Part shown: positions 52,641-62,032 of the stretch, piece by piece
Numbering within the stretch: position 1 is the stretch's first letter
Layout: each line of letters starts with the position of its first letter
Assembly (NCBI RefSeq): GCF_026226775.1
Contig: NZ_JAKKOD010000001.1
Coordinates: 744,001-808,000 of the forward strand
Length of the DNA stretch: 64,000 nt
Direction: 5' to 3'
Source: Avibacterium sp. 21-586
GTDB taxonomy: Bacteria; Pseudomonadota; Gammaproteobacteria; Enterobacterales; Pasteurellaceae
Made by a program: the position numbers and the translations under genes
The notes under the pieces: generated by a model
Told to the model about the DNA's origin: nothing
Database searches by the model: none
The model's input: only the letters and a program-made list of their open reading frames with translations

Positions 52641-54026
52641 ATGTTTGAAAACCTTTCTGATCGTCTCTCGAAAACCCTGCGTAACATAACAGGGAAAGGG
52701 CGTTTAACCGAAGATAATATTAAAGACACCCTGCGTGAAGTGCGTATGGCATTGCTTGAAGCAGACGTTGCGCTGCCTGTGGTGCGTGAGTTTATTAATA
52801 AAGTGAAAGAACGTGCTATCGGCGAGGAAGTGAACCGTAGCTTAACGCCAGGGCAAGAATTTCTCAAAATTGTGCAATCCGAGCTTGAAAAAGCGATGGG
52901 TGAAGCAAATGAGAGCCTAAATCTTGCCACTCAGCCACCAGCGGTGATCCTAATGGCGGGTTTGCAAGGGGCGGGGAAAACCACCAGTGTAGGAAAGTTA
53001 GCTAAATTCTTGCGTGAGCGTCAAAAGAAAAAAGTGATGGTGGTGTCGGCGGACGTGTATCGCCCTGCAGCGATCAAACAGCTTGAAACCCTTGCGCAAG
53101 CCGTTGGAGTGGATTTTTTCCCCTCTAACAGCCAGCAAAATCCCGTAGAGATTGTGCAAGCCGCACTAGCAGAGGCTAAGCTCAAATTCTATGATGTGTT
53201 GATTGTGGATACCGCTGGTCGCCTGCACGTTGATGGCGAAATGATGGAAGAAATCCAAAAAATTCACACCGCACTTAATCCTGTGGAAACTCTTTTCACC
53301 GTGGACGCAATGACGGGTCAAGACGCCGCTAACACCGCAAAAGCCTTTAATGAAGCGCTACCACTTACTGGGGTGATTCTAACCAAAGTGGACGGTGATG
53401 CGCGCGGCGGTGCGGCACTTTCTATTCGCCAAATCACCGGCAAACCGATTAAATTCTTAGGGGTTGGGGAAAAAACAGATGCGCTTGAGCCTTTCCACCC
53501 TGATCGTGTAGCTTCACGCATTTTAGGAATGGGGGATGTGCTTTCGCTCATCGAAGATCTACAACGCTCTGTGGATCAAGAAAAAGCGGAAAAAATGGCG
53601 AAAAAATTCCAAAAAGGCGATGACTTCACTTTGGAAGATTTCCGCGATCAGCTCATTGAGATGAAAAAAATGGGTGGAATGATGACAATGCTTGAAAAAT
53701 TACCGGGCGCGAAAAACCTGCCTGATCATATTAAAAATCAAGTCGATGACAAAATGTTCATCAAAATGGAAGCCATCATCAATTCAATGACCCTCAAAGA
53801 GCGTGCCAAACCTGAAATCATCAAAGGCTCACGCCGCCGCCGCATTGCGCTTGGCTCAGGCACACAGGTGCAAGACGTGAATAAATTGCTCAAGCAATTT
53901 GACGAAATGCAGCGTATGATGAAAAAAATGCGCAAAGGCGGTATGGCAAAAATGATGCGCGGAATGAAAGGAATGATGGGCGGAATGGGTGGCCTAGGTG
54001 GTCTTGGCAATATGTTCAAGCGCTAG
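52641..54026 (+). CDS. ffh: Signal recognition particle GTPase
   Basis: The SRP protein that binds signal sequences and 4.5S RNA and targets membrane proteins to FtsY. It has 461 residues (453 in E. coli). The N and G domains carry G1 GLQGAGKTTSVGKLAKFL near residue 107, DTAGRLHVD near 190 and TKVDGDARGGAAL near 248. The methionine-rich M domain ends the protein (FDEMQRMMKKMRKGGMAKMM and later MGG repeats), with SRRRRIALGSG for RNA binding. It has its own promoter and a bidirectional terminator. Confidence 0.98.
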   Translation: MFENLSDRLSKTLRNITGKGRLTEDNIKDTLREVRMALLEADVALPVVREFINKVKERAIGEEVNRSLTPGQEFLKIVQSELEKAMGEANESLNLATQPPAVILMAGLQGAGKTTSVGKLAKFLRERQKKKVMVVSADVYRPAAIKQLETLAQAVGVDFFPSNSQQNPVEIVQAALAEAKLKFYDVLIVDTAGRLHVDGEMMEEIQKIHTALNPVETLFTVDAMTGQDAANTAKAFNEALPLTGVILTKVDGDARGGAALSIRQITGKPIKFLGVGEKTDALEPFHPDRVASRILGMGDVLSLIEDLQRSVDQEKAEKMAKKFQKGDDFTLEDFRDQLIEMKKMGGMMTMLEKLPGAKNLPDHIKNQVDDKMFIKMEAIINSMTLKERAKPEIIKGSRRRRIALGSGTQVQDVNKLLKQFDEMQRMMKKMRKGGMAKMMRGMKGMMGGMGGLGGLGNMFKR

Positions 54027-54041
54027 TCTTCCTATCCTCAT

Positions 54042-54071
54042 AAAAACACCGCATCAATGTGCGGTGTTTTT
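54042..54071. terminator. Bidirectional terminator between ffh and gmhA
   Basis: aaaaacaccgca / tgcggtgttttt form a perfect 12-bp stem with a 6-base loop and T residues on both strands, between two convergent genes. Confidence 0.92.
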
Positions 54072-54082
54072 ATATAAAATGG

Positions 54083-54709
<627 letters not shown>

Positions 54710-54753
54710 TTAATCTATCACGATTTTTCTATGAATTCATTATATTTCCCAGA

Positions 54754-57700
54754 CTATGATTTTAACGCTTGGAGCAATTCTGTCACAAAATCCAACCGCA
54801 CTTTGCTATCAGTTAAATCCCGCTGAAATCTAAATTTCGTTGGCCCGTCAAAGCGATAAACCGCTGGGGATTGCTGAATCAGTTGCAAGAATTTTGTTGG
54901 GTCAAGACTTGCTTGAGGGGAAAACTCAATAAAGCCACCTTGTGCCGTTGCTTCAATACGAATGATCTGCAATGACTTGGCTTGCAAACGCAGTTGGGCA
55001 ATTTGTAATAAATTCTTGGCAGGCTGTGGCAATAGCCCGAATCGGTCGATAAGCTCCACTTTTAATTCATCAAGCTCCTGCGTATTTTCTGTCCCTGCAA
55101 TGCGTTTATAAAAACCAAGACGCATATTCACATCACCTAGGTAGTCATCTGGCAGTAAGGCTGGAATACGCAAATCAATTTCAACTTGGCGTTGGGTGAG
55201 TTCATCAAGAGAGGGTTCACGCCCGTCTTTCAGTGCATTCACCGCACTTTCTAGCAGATCCATATATAAAGAAAAACCAATGCTTTCAATTTGTCCACTT
55301 TGTTCATCGCCAAGCAATTCCCCTGCACCACGAATTTCTAAATCTTGCGTTGCCAACATAAATCCTGCCCCAAGGTTATCCAGACTTTCCAAGGCTTCAA
55401 GGCGTTTCAACGCATCTTTTGTCATTGCTTTTGGTGGTGGTGTGAGTAAATAGGCATAAGCTTGATGATGCGAACGCCCTACTCGCCCACGCAGTTGGTG
55501 CAATTGTGCTAAACCAAAGCGATCCGCACGTTCAATGATGATGGTGTTTGCCGTTGGAACATCAATCCCTGTTTCAATAATGGTGGAACAAACCAACAGG
55601 TTGTAGCGCTGATGATAAAAATCGGACATCACACGTTCTAGCTCGCGTTCACGCATTTGTCCGTGCCCAATAACGATGCGTGCCTCAGGCACAAGTGTGG
55701 CAAGATTTTCTGCACAATTTTCAATGCTCGCCACATCATTATGCAAATAATAAACTTGTCCACCACGCAAAATTTCACGCAAAATTGCCTCACGAATAAT
55801 TAAATCATCCGCCTGTCGCACAAAGGTTTTAATGGTTAAACGGCGTGCTGGTGGCGTAGATATAATGGAAAGATCACGAATGCCATTCATCGCCATATTT
55901 AAGGTGCGTGGAATTGGCGTTGCCGTAAGGGTGAGAATATCCACATTGGCACGCAGTTGCTTGATTTTTTCTTTTTGACGCACGCCGAAACGGTGTTCTT
56001 CATCAATAATCAGCAAGCCGAGATCCTTAAATTTCACTTCTGGCTGGATCAATTTGTGCGTGCCGATTAATATATCAATTTTACCTTCCGCTAAATCAGC
56101 AAGCAGGGCTTTTTGCTCTTTCGCTGTTTTAAAGCGTGAAAGCACGTCCACATTCACCGGCAAGTTGGCAAAGCGATCTTTAAAGTTTTCATAATGTTGC
56201 TGGGCAAGAAGCGTAGTCGGCACAAGCACCGCTACCTGTTTATGGTTCATCACCGCTAAAAATGCGGCACGCATCGCCACTTCTGTTTTACCAAAGCCTA
56301 CATCACCACAGACCAAACGATCCATCGCTTTCGGCTGCGTCATATCAGAAATCACCGCATTAATCGCGGTCATTTGGTCTAGGGTTTCTTCAAAAGGGAA
56401 GCTAGCAGAAAACTGCATAAACTCATCACGATCGTAATGAAATGCAAAGCCTTTTTGCGTTTCTCGGCGAGCGTACACATCAAGCAATTCAGCCGCGACA
56501 TCACGAATTTTCTCAGCGGCTTTCTGGCGACTTTTCACCCAAGCATCACTGCCTAATTTATGCAATGGTGCGGTTTCTTCTGAGCCTCCTACATAACGGC
56601 TAATCAAATGCAGTGAGGTTACCGGCACATAAAGTTTGGAATCATTAGCATATTGCAGTAGCAAAAATTCCGATTTTATCCCCGCATTTTCTAGTGTAAC
56701 CAAGCCTGCATAACGCCCTACTCCGTGATCTAAATGCACCACCGGCTGGCCAATTTTAAGTTCAGCCAAATGGCGAATTAAGGTATCGGGATTAACCGAT
56801 TTTTGTCGATCACGGCTGCGCTGTTGCACACGTTCACCAAGCAATTCCGTTTCCGTAATCAAGGCAAGGGAAGCGTTGCCTTTATCCACAATAAAGCCTC
56901 GATCTTGGCTGCAAATCAGTAAACTTTGCTTTTCTTGTAAATCTGAAAGATGTGCGATTTGTTTTGGTTTTAATTTCAGCGGACTGAGCAAATCAAGCAA
57001 GGTTTCTCGCCGCCCTTCTGTTTCCACACAAAAGACAATATCGCCATTAAACTGCGCCATAAATTGTTGCAAAGGTAAGAGCGGTTCTTTTTGTTGTAAT
57101 TTTAGGCTTAAGTCTGGCAAGGCTTGCACAGGCAAGTTTTGCTGACGCACAGAAGCACGCGCCACTCTTTCCGCTTTCAAGGTGATTTTAGGAAAATGTT
57201 TGAGCTGATGATTAATTTGGTCAATGGGCAACCAAAGCTGATCAGGCGGTAATAAAGGGCGCATTGGATCAACACGGCGGCTTTCATAACGCTGTTCACA
57301 ATCTTGATAAAAACGCTCACCTTGTTGCTGGTTACTCTCAAAATCCACAAATAATGTCTGTTCAGGCAAATAATCAAATAAGGTAGCCATTTGCTCAAAA
57401 AACAGCGGCTGCCAATACTCAATCCCTGCTGCCAACGTGCCTTTGCTCACCTGTTGATAAATATGCTCAGGATCACGGCGAATTTCACCAAAGGTATCAC
57501 GAAATTTCGCACGGAAAAATTCAATGCCTTTGCTATCGGTAGGGAACTCTTGCGCTGGCAATAAACGAATTGAAGGAATTTCTTCTAACGTACGCTGCGT
57601 ATCTACATCAAAGGTGCGAATGCTATCAATCTCATCATCAAAAAAATCTAAACGAAAAGGCACCGCACTTCCCATTGGAAACAGATCGAGCAACGCCCCA

Positions 57701-58191
57701 CGTAGCGCATATTCGCCGTGTTCCAGCACCTGTTCCACCGCACGATAACCCGCATTTTCTAACTTCAAACGAAAATCGTTAATCACAATGCGATCGCCTT
57801 TTTTAATCAACAAAACATTGTGCTGCAAATACTCAGGCGGGCAAATTTTTTGCATTAAGGTGCTGATGGGCAAAATGAAAATGCCGTTCTTTGCATTTTG
57901 CAAATGGAATAACGCACTGAGCCGTGAAGAAATAATGTCTTGATGCGGTGAAAAGCTGTCATAAGGCAAGGTTTCCCAATCTGGGAAAAAGGTAACAGGC
58001 TGGAAAACGAATTCCGCCAAAACTTTCGATAAACGCACCGCACTTCGCGTATCTGGCGTTACTACTACGGTAAGCCCTTGGTGGCTCTGGGCAATTTCTG
58101 CAAGGGCTAAGGTATCGCTACCTGCAATAACATTGGCTAAAATTTTGTGATCATTGGCTTGCGTTGGGATATTCAAATCAAAATACATCAT
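54754..58191 (-). CDS. mfd: Transcription-repair coupling factor
   Basis: Removes RNA polymerase stalled at DNA damage and recruits UvrA. It has 1145 residues (1148 in E. coli). Domain order: UvrB-like damage region (residues 1-340), RNA polymerase interaction domain with QPVVHLDHGVGRYAGL near residue 483, translocase with Walker A CGDVGFGKTEVAMRAAFL near 630 and LLIIDEEHRFGVRQKEK near 730, TATPIPRTL, GRVGR motif near 905, and the C-terminal TRCF domain. At least four uptake cores lie inside the gene. It is intact. Confidence 0.97.
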   Translation of the reverse strand: MMYFDLNIPTQANDHKILANVIAGSDTLALAEIAQSHQGLTVVVTPDTRSAVRLSKVLAEFVFQPVTFFPDWETLPYDSFSPHQDIISSRLSALFHLQNAKNGIFILPISTLMQKICPPEYLQHNVLLIKKGDRIVINDFRLKLENAGYRAVEQVLEHGEYALRGALLDLFPMGSAVPFRLDFFDDEIDSIRTFDVDTQRTLEEIPSIRLLPAQEFPTDSKGIEFFRAKFRDTFGEIRRDPEHIYQQVSKGTLAAGIEYWQPLFFEQMATLFDYLPEQTLFVDFESNQQQGERFYQDCEQRYESRRVDPMRPLLPPDQLWLPIDQINHQLKHFPKITLKAERVARASVRQQNLPVQALPDLSLKLQQKEPLLPLQQFMAQFNGDIVFCVETEGRRETLLDLLSPLKLKPKQIAHLSDLQEKQSLLICSQDRGFIVDKGNASLALITETELLGERVQQRSRDRQKSVNPDTLIRHLAELKIGQPVVHLDHGVGRYAGLVTLENAGIKSEFLLLQYANDSKLYVPVTSLHLISRYVGGSEETAPLHKLGSDAWVKSRQKAAEKIRDVAAELLDVYARRETQKGFAFHYDRDEFMQFSASFPFEETLDQMTAINAVISDMTQPKAMDRLVCGDVGFGKTEVAMRAAFLAVMNHKQVAVLVPTTLLAQQHYENFKDRFANLPVNVDVLSRFKTAKEQKALLADLAEGKIDILIGTHKLIQPEVKFKDLGLLIIDEEHRFGVRQKEKIKQLRANVDILTLTATPIPRTLNMAMNGIRDLSIISTPPARRLTIKTFVRQADDLIIREAILREILRGGQVYYLHNDVASIENCAENLATLVPEARIVIGHGQMRERELERVMSDFYHQRYNLLVCSTIIETGIDVPTANTIIIERADRFGLAQLHQLRGRVGRSHHQAYAYLLTPPPKAMTKDALKRLEALESLDNLGAGFMLATQDLEIRGAGELLGDEQSGQIESIGFSLYMDLLESAVNALKDGREPSLDELTQRQVEIDLRIPALLPDDYLGDVNMRLGFYKRIAGTENTQELDELKVELIDRFGLLPQPAKNLLQIAQLRLQAKSLQIIRIEATAQGGFIEFSPQASLDPTKFLQLIQQSPAVYRFDGPTKFRFQRDLTDSKVRLDFVTELLQALKS

Positions 58192-58375
58192 AAGGCTAAA
58201 TGCGGTGCTTTTTTCATCTATTTTTACGGATTAAAATTATGCCTAGTTTAGCGGAAATCCCCAAACTTGCAAAGGAAAACACTGTTTTTTTACACAGTAT
58301 CAAAATTCAAACAATCCACCGCTCACTTTAACTGCCCCTATTTTAACCAGTTAAGCACCAAGGGCAGAAAAACGC

Positions 58376-58404
58376 TTGACGAAAGCCGCTGAAATCTTTA
58401 TATT
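58376..58404 (+). promoter_or_regulatory. Promoter of tRNA-Ser
   Basis: ttgacg (58376-58381) and tatatt (58399-58404) are spaced by exactly 17 bases and lie 18 bases ahead of the tRNA 5' end. Confidence 0.85.
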
Positions 58405-58422
58405 CAGCCACTACTTCCCGAT

Positions 58423-58512
58423 GGTGAGATGTCCGAGTGGTTGAAGGAGCACGCCTGGAAAGCGTGTATGTGCGAAAGTGCATCGGGGGTTCGAATCCCC
58501 CTCTCACCGCCA
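58423..58512 (+). tRNA. tRNA-Ser (anticodon GGA), integration site of the adjacent island
   Basis: A 90-base class II tRNA with an encoded CCA end. The acceptor arms ggtgaga / tctcacc pair fully. The anticodon arm is acgc-ctGGAaa-gcgt, giving GGA for UCC and UCU. A long variable arm (tgtgcgaaagtgca) and the T loop ggggg-ttcgaat-ccccc follow. An integrase gene starts 212 bases downstream, so the tRNA 3' end is probably the attachment site. Short reading frames that cross the tRNA are artefacts. Confidence 0.96.
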
Positions 58513-58631
58513 TTCTACTGTTTTTCTACGTTCGCCTACGTTCAAAATTTCAAAAAAATGCAACAGAAACAACATTTTACTGTTCGCATTTGTTCAGTTT
58601 TGTTTTTCTTTGTTTGCTTACATCCACACTC

Positions 58632-58686
58632 TTTAGATCCCTGTTTAGATCCCTCACCTTAAAGGGATTTTTACGAGGGATCTAAA
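58632..58686. repeat. Three 11-base repeats between the tRNA and the integrase
   Basis: tttagatccct occurs at 58632-58642 and 58644-58654 (12-base period) and inverted at 58676-58686. They sit 39-93 bases ahead of the integrase start, where arm-type integrase sites or an integrase-promoter operator would be expected. Confidence 0.65.
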
Positions 58687-58724
58687 AGGTTAATTATCCT
58701 TTATTTTTCATAAGGTTATGAGAT

Positions 58725-59933
58725 ATGAGCAAAATTGTTAAACCTTTAACCAATACTACCCTTCAAAATCTAAAGCCTATGGCGAAAGAATACATTAAAT
58801 CTGATGGGCAAGGGCTTTACATTAGAGTAAAGCCTAATGGCGCTAAGATTTGGTATTTCGCCTATAAATACCTTAGGAAACATAAAAAAATTAGCCTAGG
58901 TTCATTCCCTGATTTATCTTTGGCAAAAGCTAGAGAAATTGCGCAGGAATATCGCACGCTACTTGTGCAAAATGTTGATCCGCTAGGCTACAAAAATGTG
59001 CAATTTAAGCAATTGGAAAATGAGAATATTACATTAAAGGAATTAGCGGCTAAATGGCGTGATCGACGTTTATTGCAAGGAAAATTAAAAGAAGTAACGA
59101 TTAAAGAAGCGTTTAGACGGCTTGAAATTCATTTATTTCCCCTTGTAGGAAATATGAATATAAAAGAAGTGAACTTGAAATCTATCTATTTCGCGCTTGT
59201 GCCACTGAAACATTCTAATACGTTATATAAGATTAATATTGCACTAAATCAAATGTTTCAATTTGCTGAAGATGAAGAATGGATTGTAAAAAATCCATTT
59301 AGAAAAATTCATAATGAATTTAATTATATTCAAACAGTAAATCAGCCAACAATTAGCCCTTGCGAATTGCCTTATTTATTTAGAGTGTTGCACAATGCAA
59401 ATATTCAGCAACCCACCGCACTTTTAATAGAATGGCAGCTATTAACAATGTTGCGTTCTGCGGAAGCGGTACGGGTTGAATGGTCAGAAATTGATTTTAA
59501 AAATAAAGTGCTGCATATTCCTGCTGAAAAAATGAAAGGAGGAAAACGGCCGCATAGCGTTCCTTTATCTACTCAAGCCTTATATATTTTAGAGCAAATG
59601 CGGCGATATAATGGAAATAGAAAATATGTATTCTCAACCTACACCGCACCTTACACTAATCATATGAGTACACAGGCGGCAAATGTGGCGCTAAAGCGAA
59701 TGGGATTTAAAGGGCTTTTAGTCGCCCACGGTTTGCGTTCTATTGCTAGTACCTATCTTCACGATCTTGATGTATTTTCTTCTGAAGCTATTGAACTATG
59801 TCTTTCACACGAAAATAAAGGCAAGGTTCGGGCAGCCTATGATAAATCGAAAAAGTGGAAATCAAGAATTGAGATTATGCAAACTTGGGGGGATTATGTA
59901 GAGAAATGTAAAATAGAAGCCATTAAAGCTTAA
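58725..59933 (+). CDS. int: Tyrosine-type site-specific recombinase (island integrase)
   Basis: Integrates and excises the element at tRNA-Ser. It has 402 residues, typical for the P4-type group. The N-terminal arm-binding DUF4102-like domain has GQGLYIRVKPNGAKIWYFAY and KISLGSFPDLSLAKAR (residues about 28-75). The catalytic domain has Arg in LTMLRSAEAVRVEW (near 250), Lys in AEKMKGGKRPHSVP (near 280), the HxxR box HGLRSIASTYL (near 342) and the nucleophile Tyr in KVRAAYDKSKK (near 378). It contains one uptake core (near 59416), the last in the window. It is convergent with the ogr-like gene. Confidence 0.95.
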   Translation: MSKIVKPLTNTTLQNLKPMAKEYIKSDGQGLYIRVKPNGAKIWYFAYKYLRKHKKISLGSFPDLSLAKAREIAQEYRTLLVQNVDPLGYKNVQFKQLENENITLKELAAKWRDRRLLQGKLKEVTIKEAFRRLEIHLFPLVGNMNIKEVNLKSIYFALVPLKHSNTLYKINIALNQMFQFAEDEEWIVKNPFRKIHNEFNYIQTVNQPTISPCELPYLFRVLHNANIQQPTALLIEWQLLTMLRSAEAVRVEWSEIDFKNKVLHIPAEKMKGGKRPHSVPLSTQALYILEQMRRYNGNRKYVFSTYTAPYTNHMSTQAANVALKRMGFKGLLVAHGLRSIASTYLHDLDVFSSEAIELCLSHENKGKVRAAYDKSKKWKSRIEIMQTWGDYVEKCKIEAIKA

Positions 59934-59937
59934 TTTT

Positions 59938-59959
59938 TAGCCCCTATTTATTGGGGCTA
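59938..59959. terminator. Bidirectional terminator between int and ogr
   Basis: tagcccc / ggggcta form a 7-bp stem with an 8-base loop. T runs lie on both sides. It overlaps the end of the ogr-like reading frame. Confidence 0.85.
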
Positions 59960-60222
59960 GTTTCTTTTTGTAATGCAACAAGCATTTTAGCCTTATCTTC
60001 TGGCGAAAATTGGCTTATAAGTGTGTTAATAAAAACGTCTTTATCTAGTAGGCTTGGTCTTGTGGTATGGCTAAATTCTAAATTCATTACAAAACGATGC
60101 AAGCATTCTGGATTATTGCAAGAACAATAAAGACGGCTAAAGCCTTGAAGTGGTCTTTCTGTTCTTGTAATTGTTGCTCGGCTTTTGCAAGCTGTGCAAT
60201 AAATTTTAAAGGCTCTTGGCAT
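59944..60222 (-). CDS. ogr: Ogr/Delta-like zinc-finger late-gene activator
   Basis: A 92-residue protein with one zinc finger: Cys9-x2-Cys12-x22-Cys35-x4-Cys40, the same spacing as in P2 Ogr and P4 Delta. The helical C-terminus (DKDVFINTLISQFSPEDKAKMLVALQ) is variable in the family. In P2 and P4 these proteins switch on phage late promoters and let P4 use its helper's late genes. Here the gene is convergent with int and reads away from a repeat-rich control region. Its presence suggests that the island responds to, or imposes itself on, a P2-like helper phage. Confidence 0.9.
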   Translation of the reverse strand: MPRAFKIYCTACKSRATITRTERPLQGFSRLYCSCNNPECLHRFVMNLEFSHTTRPSLLDKDVFINTLISQFSPEDKAKMLVALQKETSPNK

Positions 60223-60233
60223 TGTTCAATCTC

Positions 60234-60448
60234 TTAACTGTAAAAAATTCTTGGCATATCTCTCACGTAAAATCAAAAATTCCCTTTAATTTCAATTAAT
60301 TAACTGTTTAATGTTCTATTTAGTGCTTTTTCTTAACTGAAATTCACTGAAATTAACTGTAATTTTTTCAGTTAAGGAAATGGAAAAAATTGAGTACATT
60401 TCCTTTATTTTCAATAAATTACATAAAAATCATACTGAAAATTAACTG
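60234..60448. repeat. Cluster of TTAACTG repeats (possible operators or iterons)
   Basis: Direct copies start at 60234, 60300, 60333, 60353 and 60442, and an inverted copy (cagttaa) lies at 60369-60375. Some extend to ttaactgaaa. Half-sites (actgaaa) occur at 60346 and 60434. The copies at 60333 and 60353 are 20 bases apart, about two helix turns. The cluster abuts the ogr start. Confidence 0.7.
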
Positions 60449-60580
60449 AAAAAATGGCAATTTTTGACACAAAAAACGCGGGTGGGAGAGTGCTTTTTTC
60501 GTGCCGTATGACGTGACGTAGGATTTTACCTGCACAATGGAAACTTTCTAGCCATTTTAATTAATTTGTTCATCTTGTTA

Positions 60581-60601
60581 TTGTGATAATTAATATCACA
60601 A
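60581..60601. promoter_or_regulatory. 21-base perfect palindrome upstream of alpA
   Basis: ttgtgat-aattaat-atcacaa is a 7+7+7 inverted repeat, 97 bases ahead of the alpA start. The spacing (9 bases between tgtga and tcaca) is not that of a CRP site, so a dimeric phage-type repressor or AlpA itself is a better candidate binder. Confidence 0.65.
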
Positions 60602-60697
60602 GTCAAATTCATTTAATCCCTCTATTAAATCCCCTAATATTTATCTATGTAATTAAGTGCTATAGCATTTATAGCCGTTCAAATTATAGGAGTATAA

Positions 60698-60895
60698 ATG
60701 AAAGAGAAAAAAGAACGCTTTATTTCATTAGATGAAGTTATTACAAGAACAAGCCTTAGCAAATCTACCATTTATAACTATATGCGCAGGGGGAAATTCC
60801 CTAAAAGTATTATGATTACAAGTAATCGTGTTGTATGGTTAGAAAGTGAAGTGGATAGCTGGATTGAAGAAAAGTTAAGAAGAAGAGCGAAATAA
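60698..60895 (+). CDS. alpA: AlpA-family phage regulatory protein
   Basis: A 65-residue DNA-binding protein with the MerR-like AlpA fold: FISLDEVITRTSLSKSTIYNYMRRGKFPKSI (residues about 8-38), then VVWLESEVDSWIEEKLRRR. AlpA proteins are excision and activator factors in P4-like elements and in phage-inducible islands of Gram-negative bacteria, where they sit after the integrase. The same role is inferred here. Confidence 0.92.
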   Translation: MKEKKERFISLDEVITRTSLSKSTIYNYMRRGKFPKSIMITSNRVVWLESEVDSWIEEKLRRRAK

Positions 60896-61726
60896 ATAGC
60901 CCTAGATAAATTTTATTACCTAGGGCTAGATGCTCACGAAAACAAAAAACGAGATGTAGTTTAATATAGTTATTTTCTTGAAGTATAAGAATATTTCAAG
61001 AACCCTTGTTTAATCTAAAGTTCTAAATTAAACGCAAATATTATACCAACAAAAAAGGAAAAATAAAATGCCTGAAACAACTGAAAAAACTGAAACAAAA
61101 AGAAAATCTCCTGCTATTCTAATTGCATTAAATGGCAAACCCATTCTTATGCATAATTTAAGTATTACTGGTACTTTTAGACGAGAAGAAGCGGATATGA
61201 GTGGCCGTAAATCTAGCACAAAAAAAGCAGATAAAGGGATAAAGGCGAAAGAACTCCACGTTAAAGGAATGATTCCATATAGAGAGGAAAAATGGCTAAC
61301 TGATCTAATTAATTTAGCTGAAGGCACTGATGGAACAGGTGGACAAATTAAATATAGAGTTTCATCAAGAACTGCGCAAGCAATGAACATTAGAGAAGTA
61401 AAATTCAGCGGTGAGGTTGATATTGTAGAACAAGATGACTTTATGGCTTGGAATGTAAGTTTTATTTTAAAAGAAGCTAATAGTGTTAGCGAGAAAAAAG
61501 AAAAACGCAAACCAAAACCAAAGAAAATAGTACAAAAAGAAAATCACCCTAAAGCACAGCCTGCACAGGTTAAACCAAATAAAACTGAAGAAAAAATTGA
61601 TGGCACAGAAAAAGATCCGAGCTTTTCAGGCCGTTTAAATCAAGGCGATTTTAAAGGAGCTGTAGTGGTACACTAATTTTACAGTCCTAGATAGGTGGTA
61701 AACTATCACAAAAAGAGGACACTAAA

Positions 61727-62032
61727 ATGAGAAGAACATTTAGCCCAGATTACAAAGTGGCCGCAGTAAAATTAGTCACCGAGCAAGGTTACTCTATTGC
61801 CCAAGCCTGTTTAGAATTAGGCATAGGCGAAACAGCCCTGCGTCGTTGGATAAAACAAGTCCAAGCAGAAAAACAAGGCTATGTATTACCAGGAACTAAG
61901 CCTCTTTCACCCGAGCAACAACGGATACGAGAGCTTGAGCGACGCATTAAAATACTTGAAGAGGATAAAGAAATCCTAAAAAAGGCTACAGTGATTTTCA
62001 TGTCACTCGAGCGCAACGCTATCAAGCGGTGA
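61727..62032 (+). CDS. IS3-family transposase OrfA
   Basis: A 101-residue DNA-binding part of the transposase. A helix-turn-helix lies in FSPDYKVAAVKLVTEQGYSIAQACLELGIGETALRRWIKQ (residues about 4-43), followed by a leucine-zipper-like LSPEQQRIRELERRIKILEEDKEILKKAT (near 66-93). A slippery site near its end lets some ribosomes pass into orfB. Confidence 0.94.
   Translation: MRRTFSPDYKVAAVKLVTEQGYSIAQACLELGIGETALRRWIKQVQAEKQGYVLPGTKPLSPEQQRIRELERRIKILEEDKEILKKATVIFMSLERNAIKR
61978..61984 (+). promoter_or_regulatory. Programmed -1 frameshift site of the IS
   Basis: The heptamer A AAA AAG is in the orfA frame (CTA AAA AAG codons). After a -1 slip the frame reads on as GYSDFHVTRAQRYQAVKTL directly into orfB with no stop, giving the OrfAB transposase. 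Confidence 0.85.

Larger units (their letters stand above)
60223..60697. promoter_or_regulatory. Divergent control region between ogr and alpA
   Basis: A 475-base AT-rich spacer with no supported gene. It holds six copies of TTAACTG (listed separately), then at 60478-60530 a more GC-rich stretch (aacgcgggtgggagag and atgacgtgacgtagg), then the 21-base palindrome at 60581 and a short palindrome tgctatagca at 60658-60667. A ribosome site (taggag) precedes alpA. It probably holds promoters for both genes and perhaps a replication origin. Confidence 0.55.

Noticed and set aside
58429-58685. Two plus-strand frames beginning inside the tRNA-Ser
   Set aside because: They start within the tRNA and read its complement of loops; this is a well-known false frame over serine tRNA genes, with no ribosome site or homology.
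60581-60601. CRP binding site
   Set aside because: tgtga and tcaca are 9 bases apart instead of 6, so a phage-type operator is more likely.
61028-61510. A 160-residue minus-strand frame in the island
   Set aside because: It is antisense to the split phage-like gene, which has a good ribosome site and a frame that is restored after IS removal.
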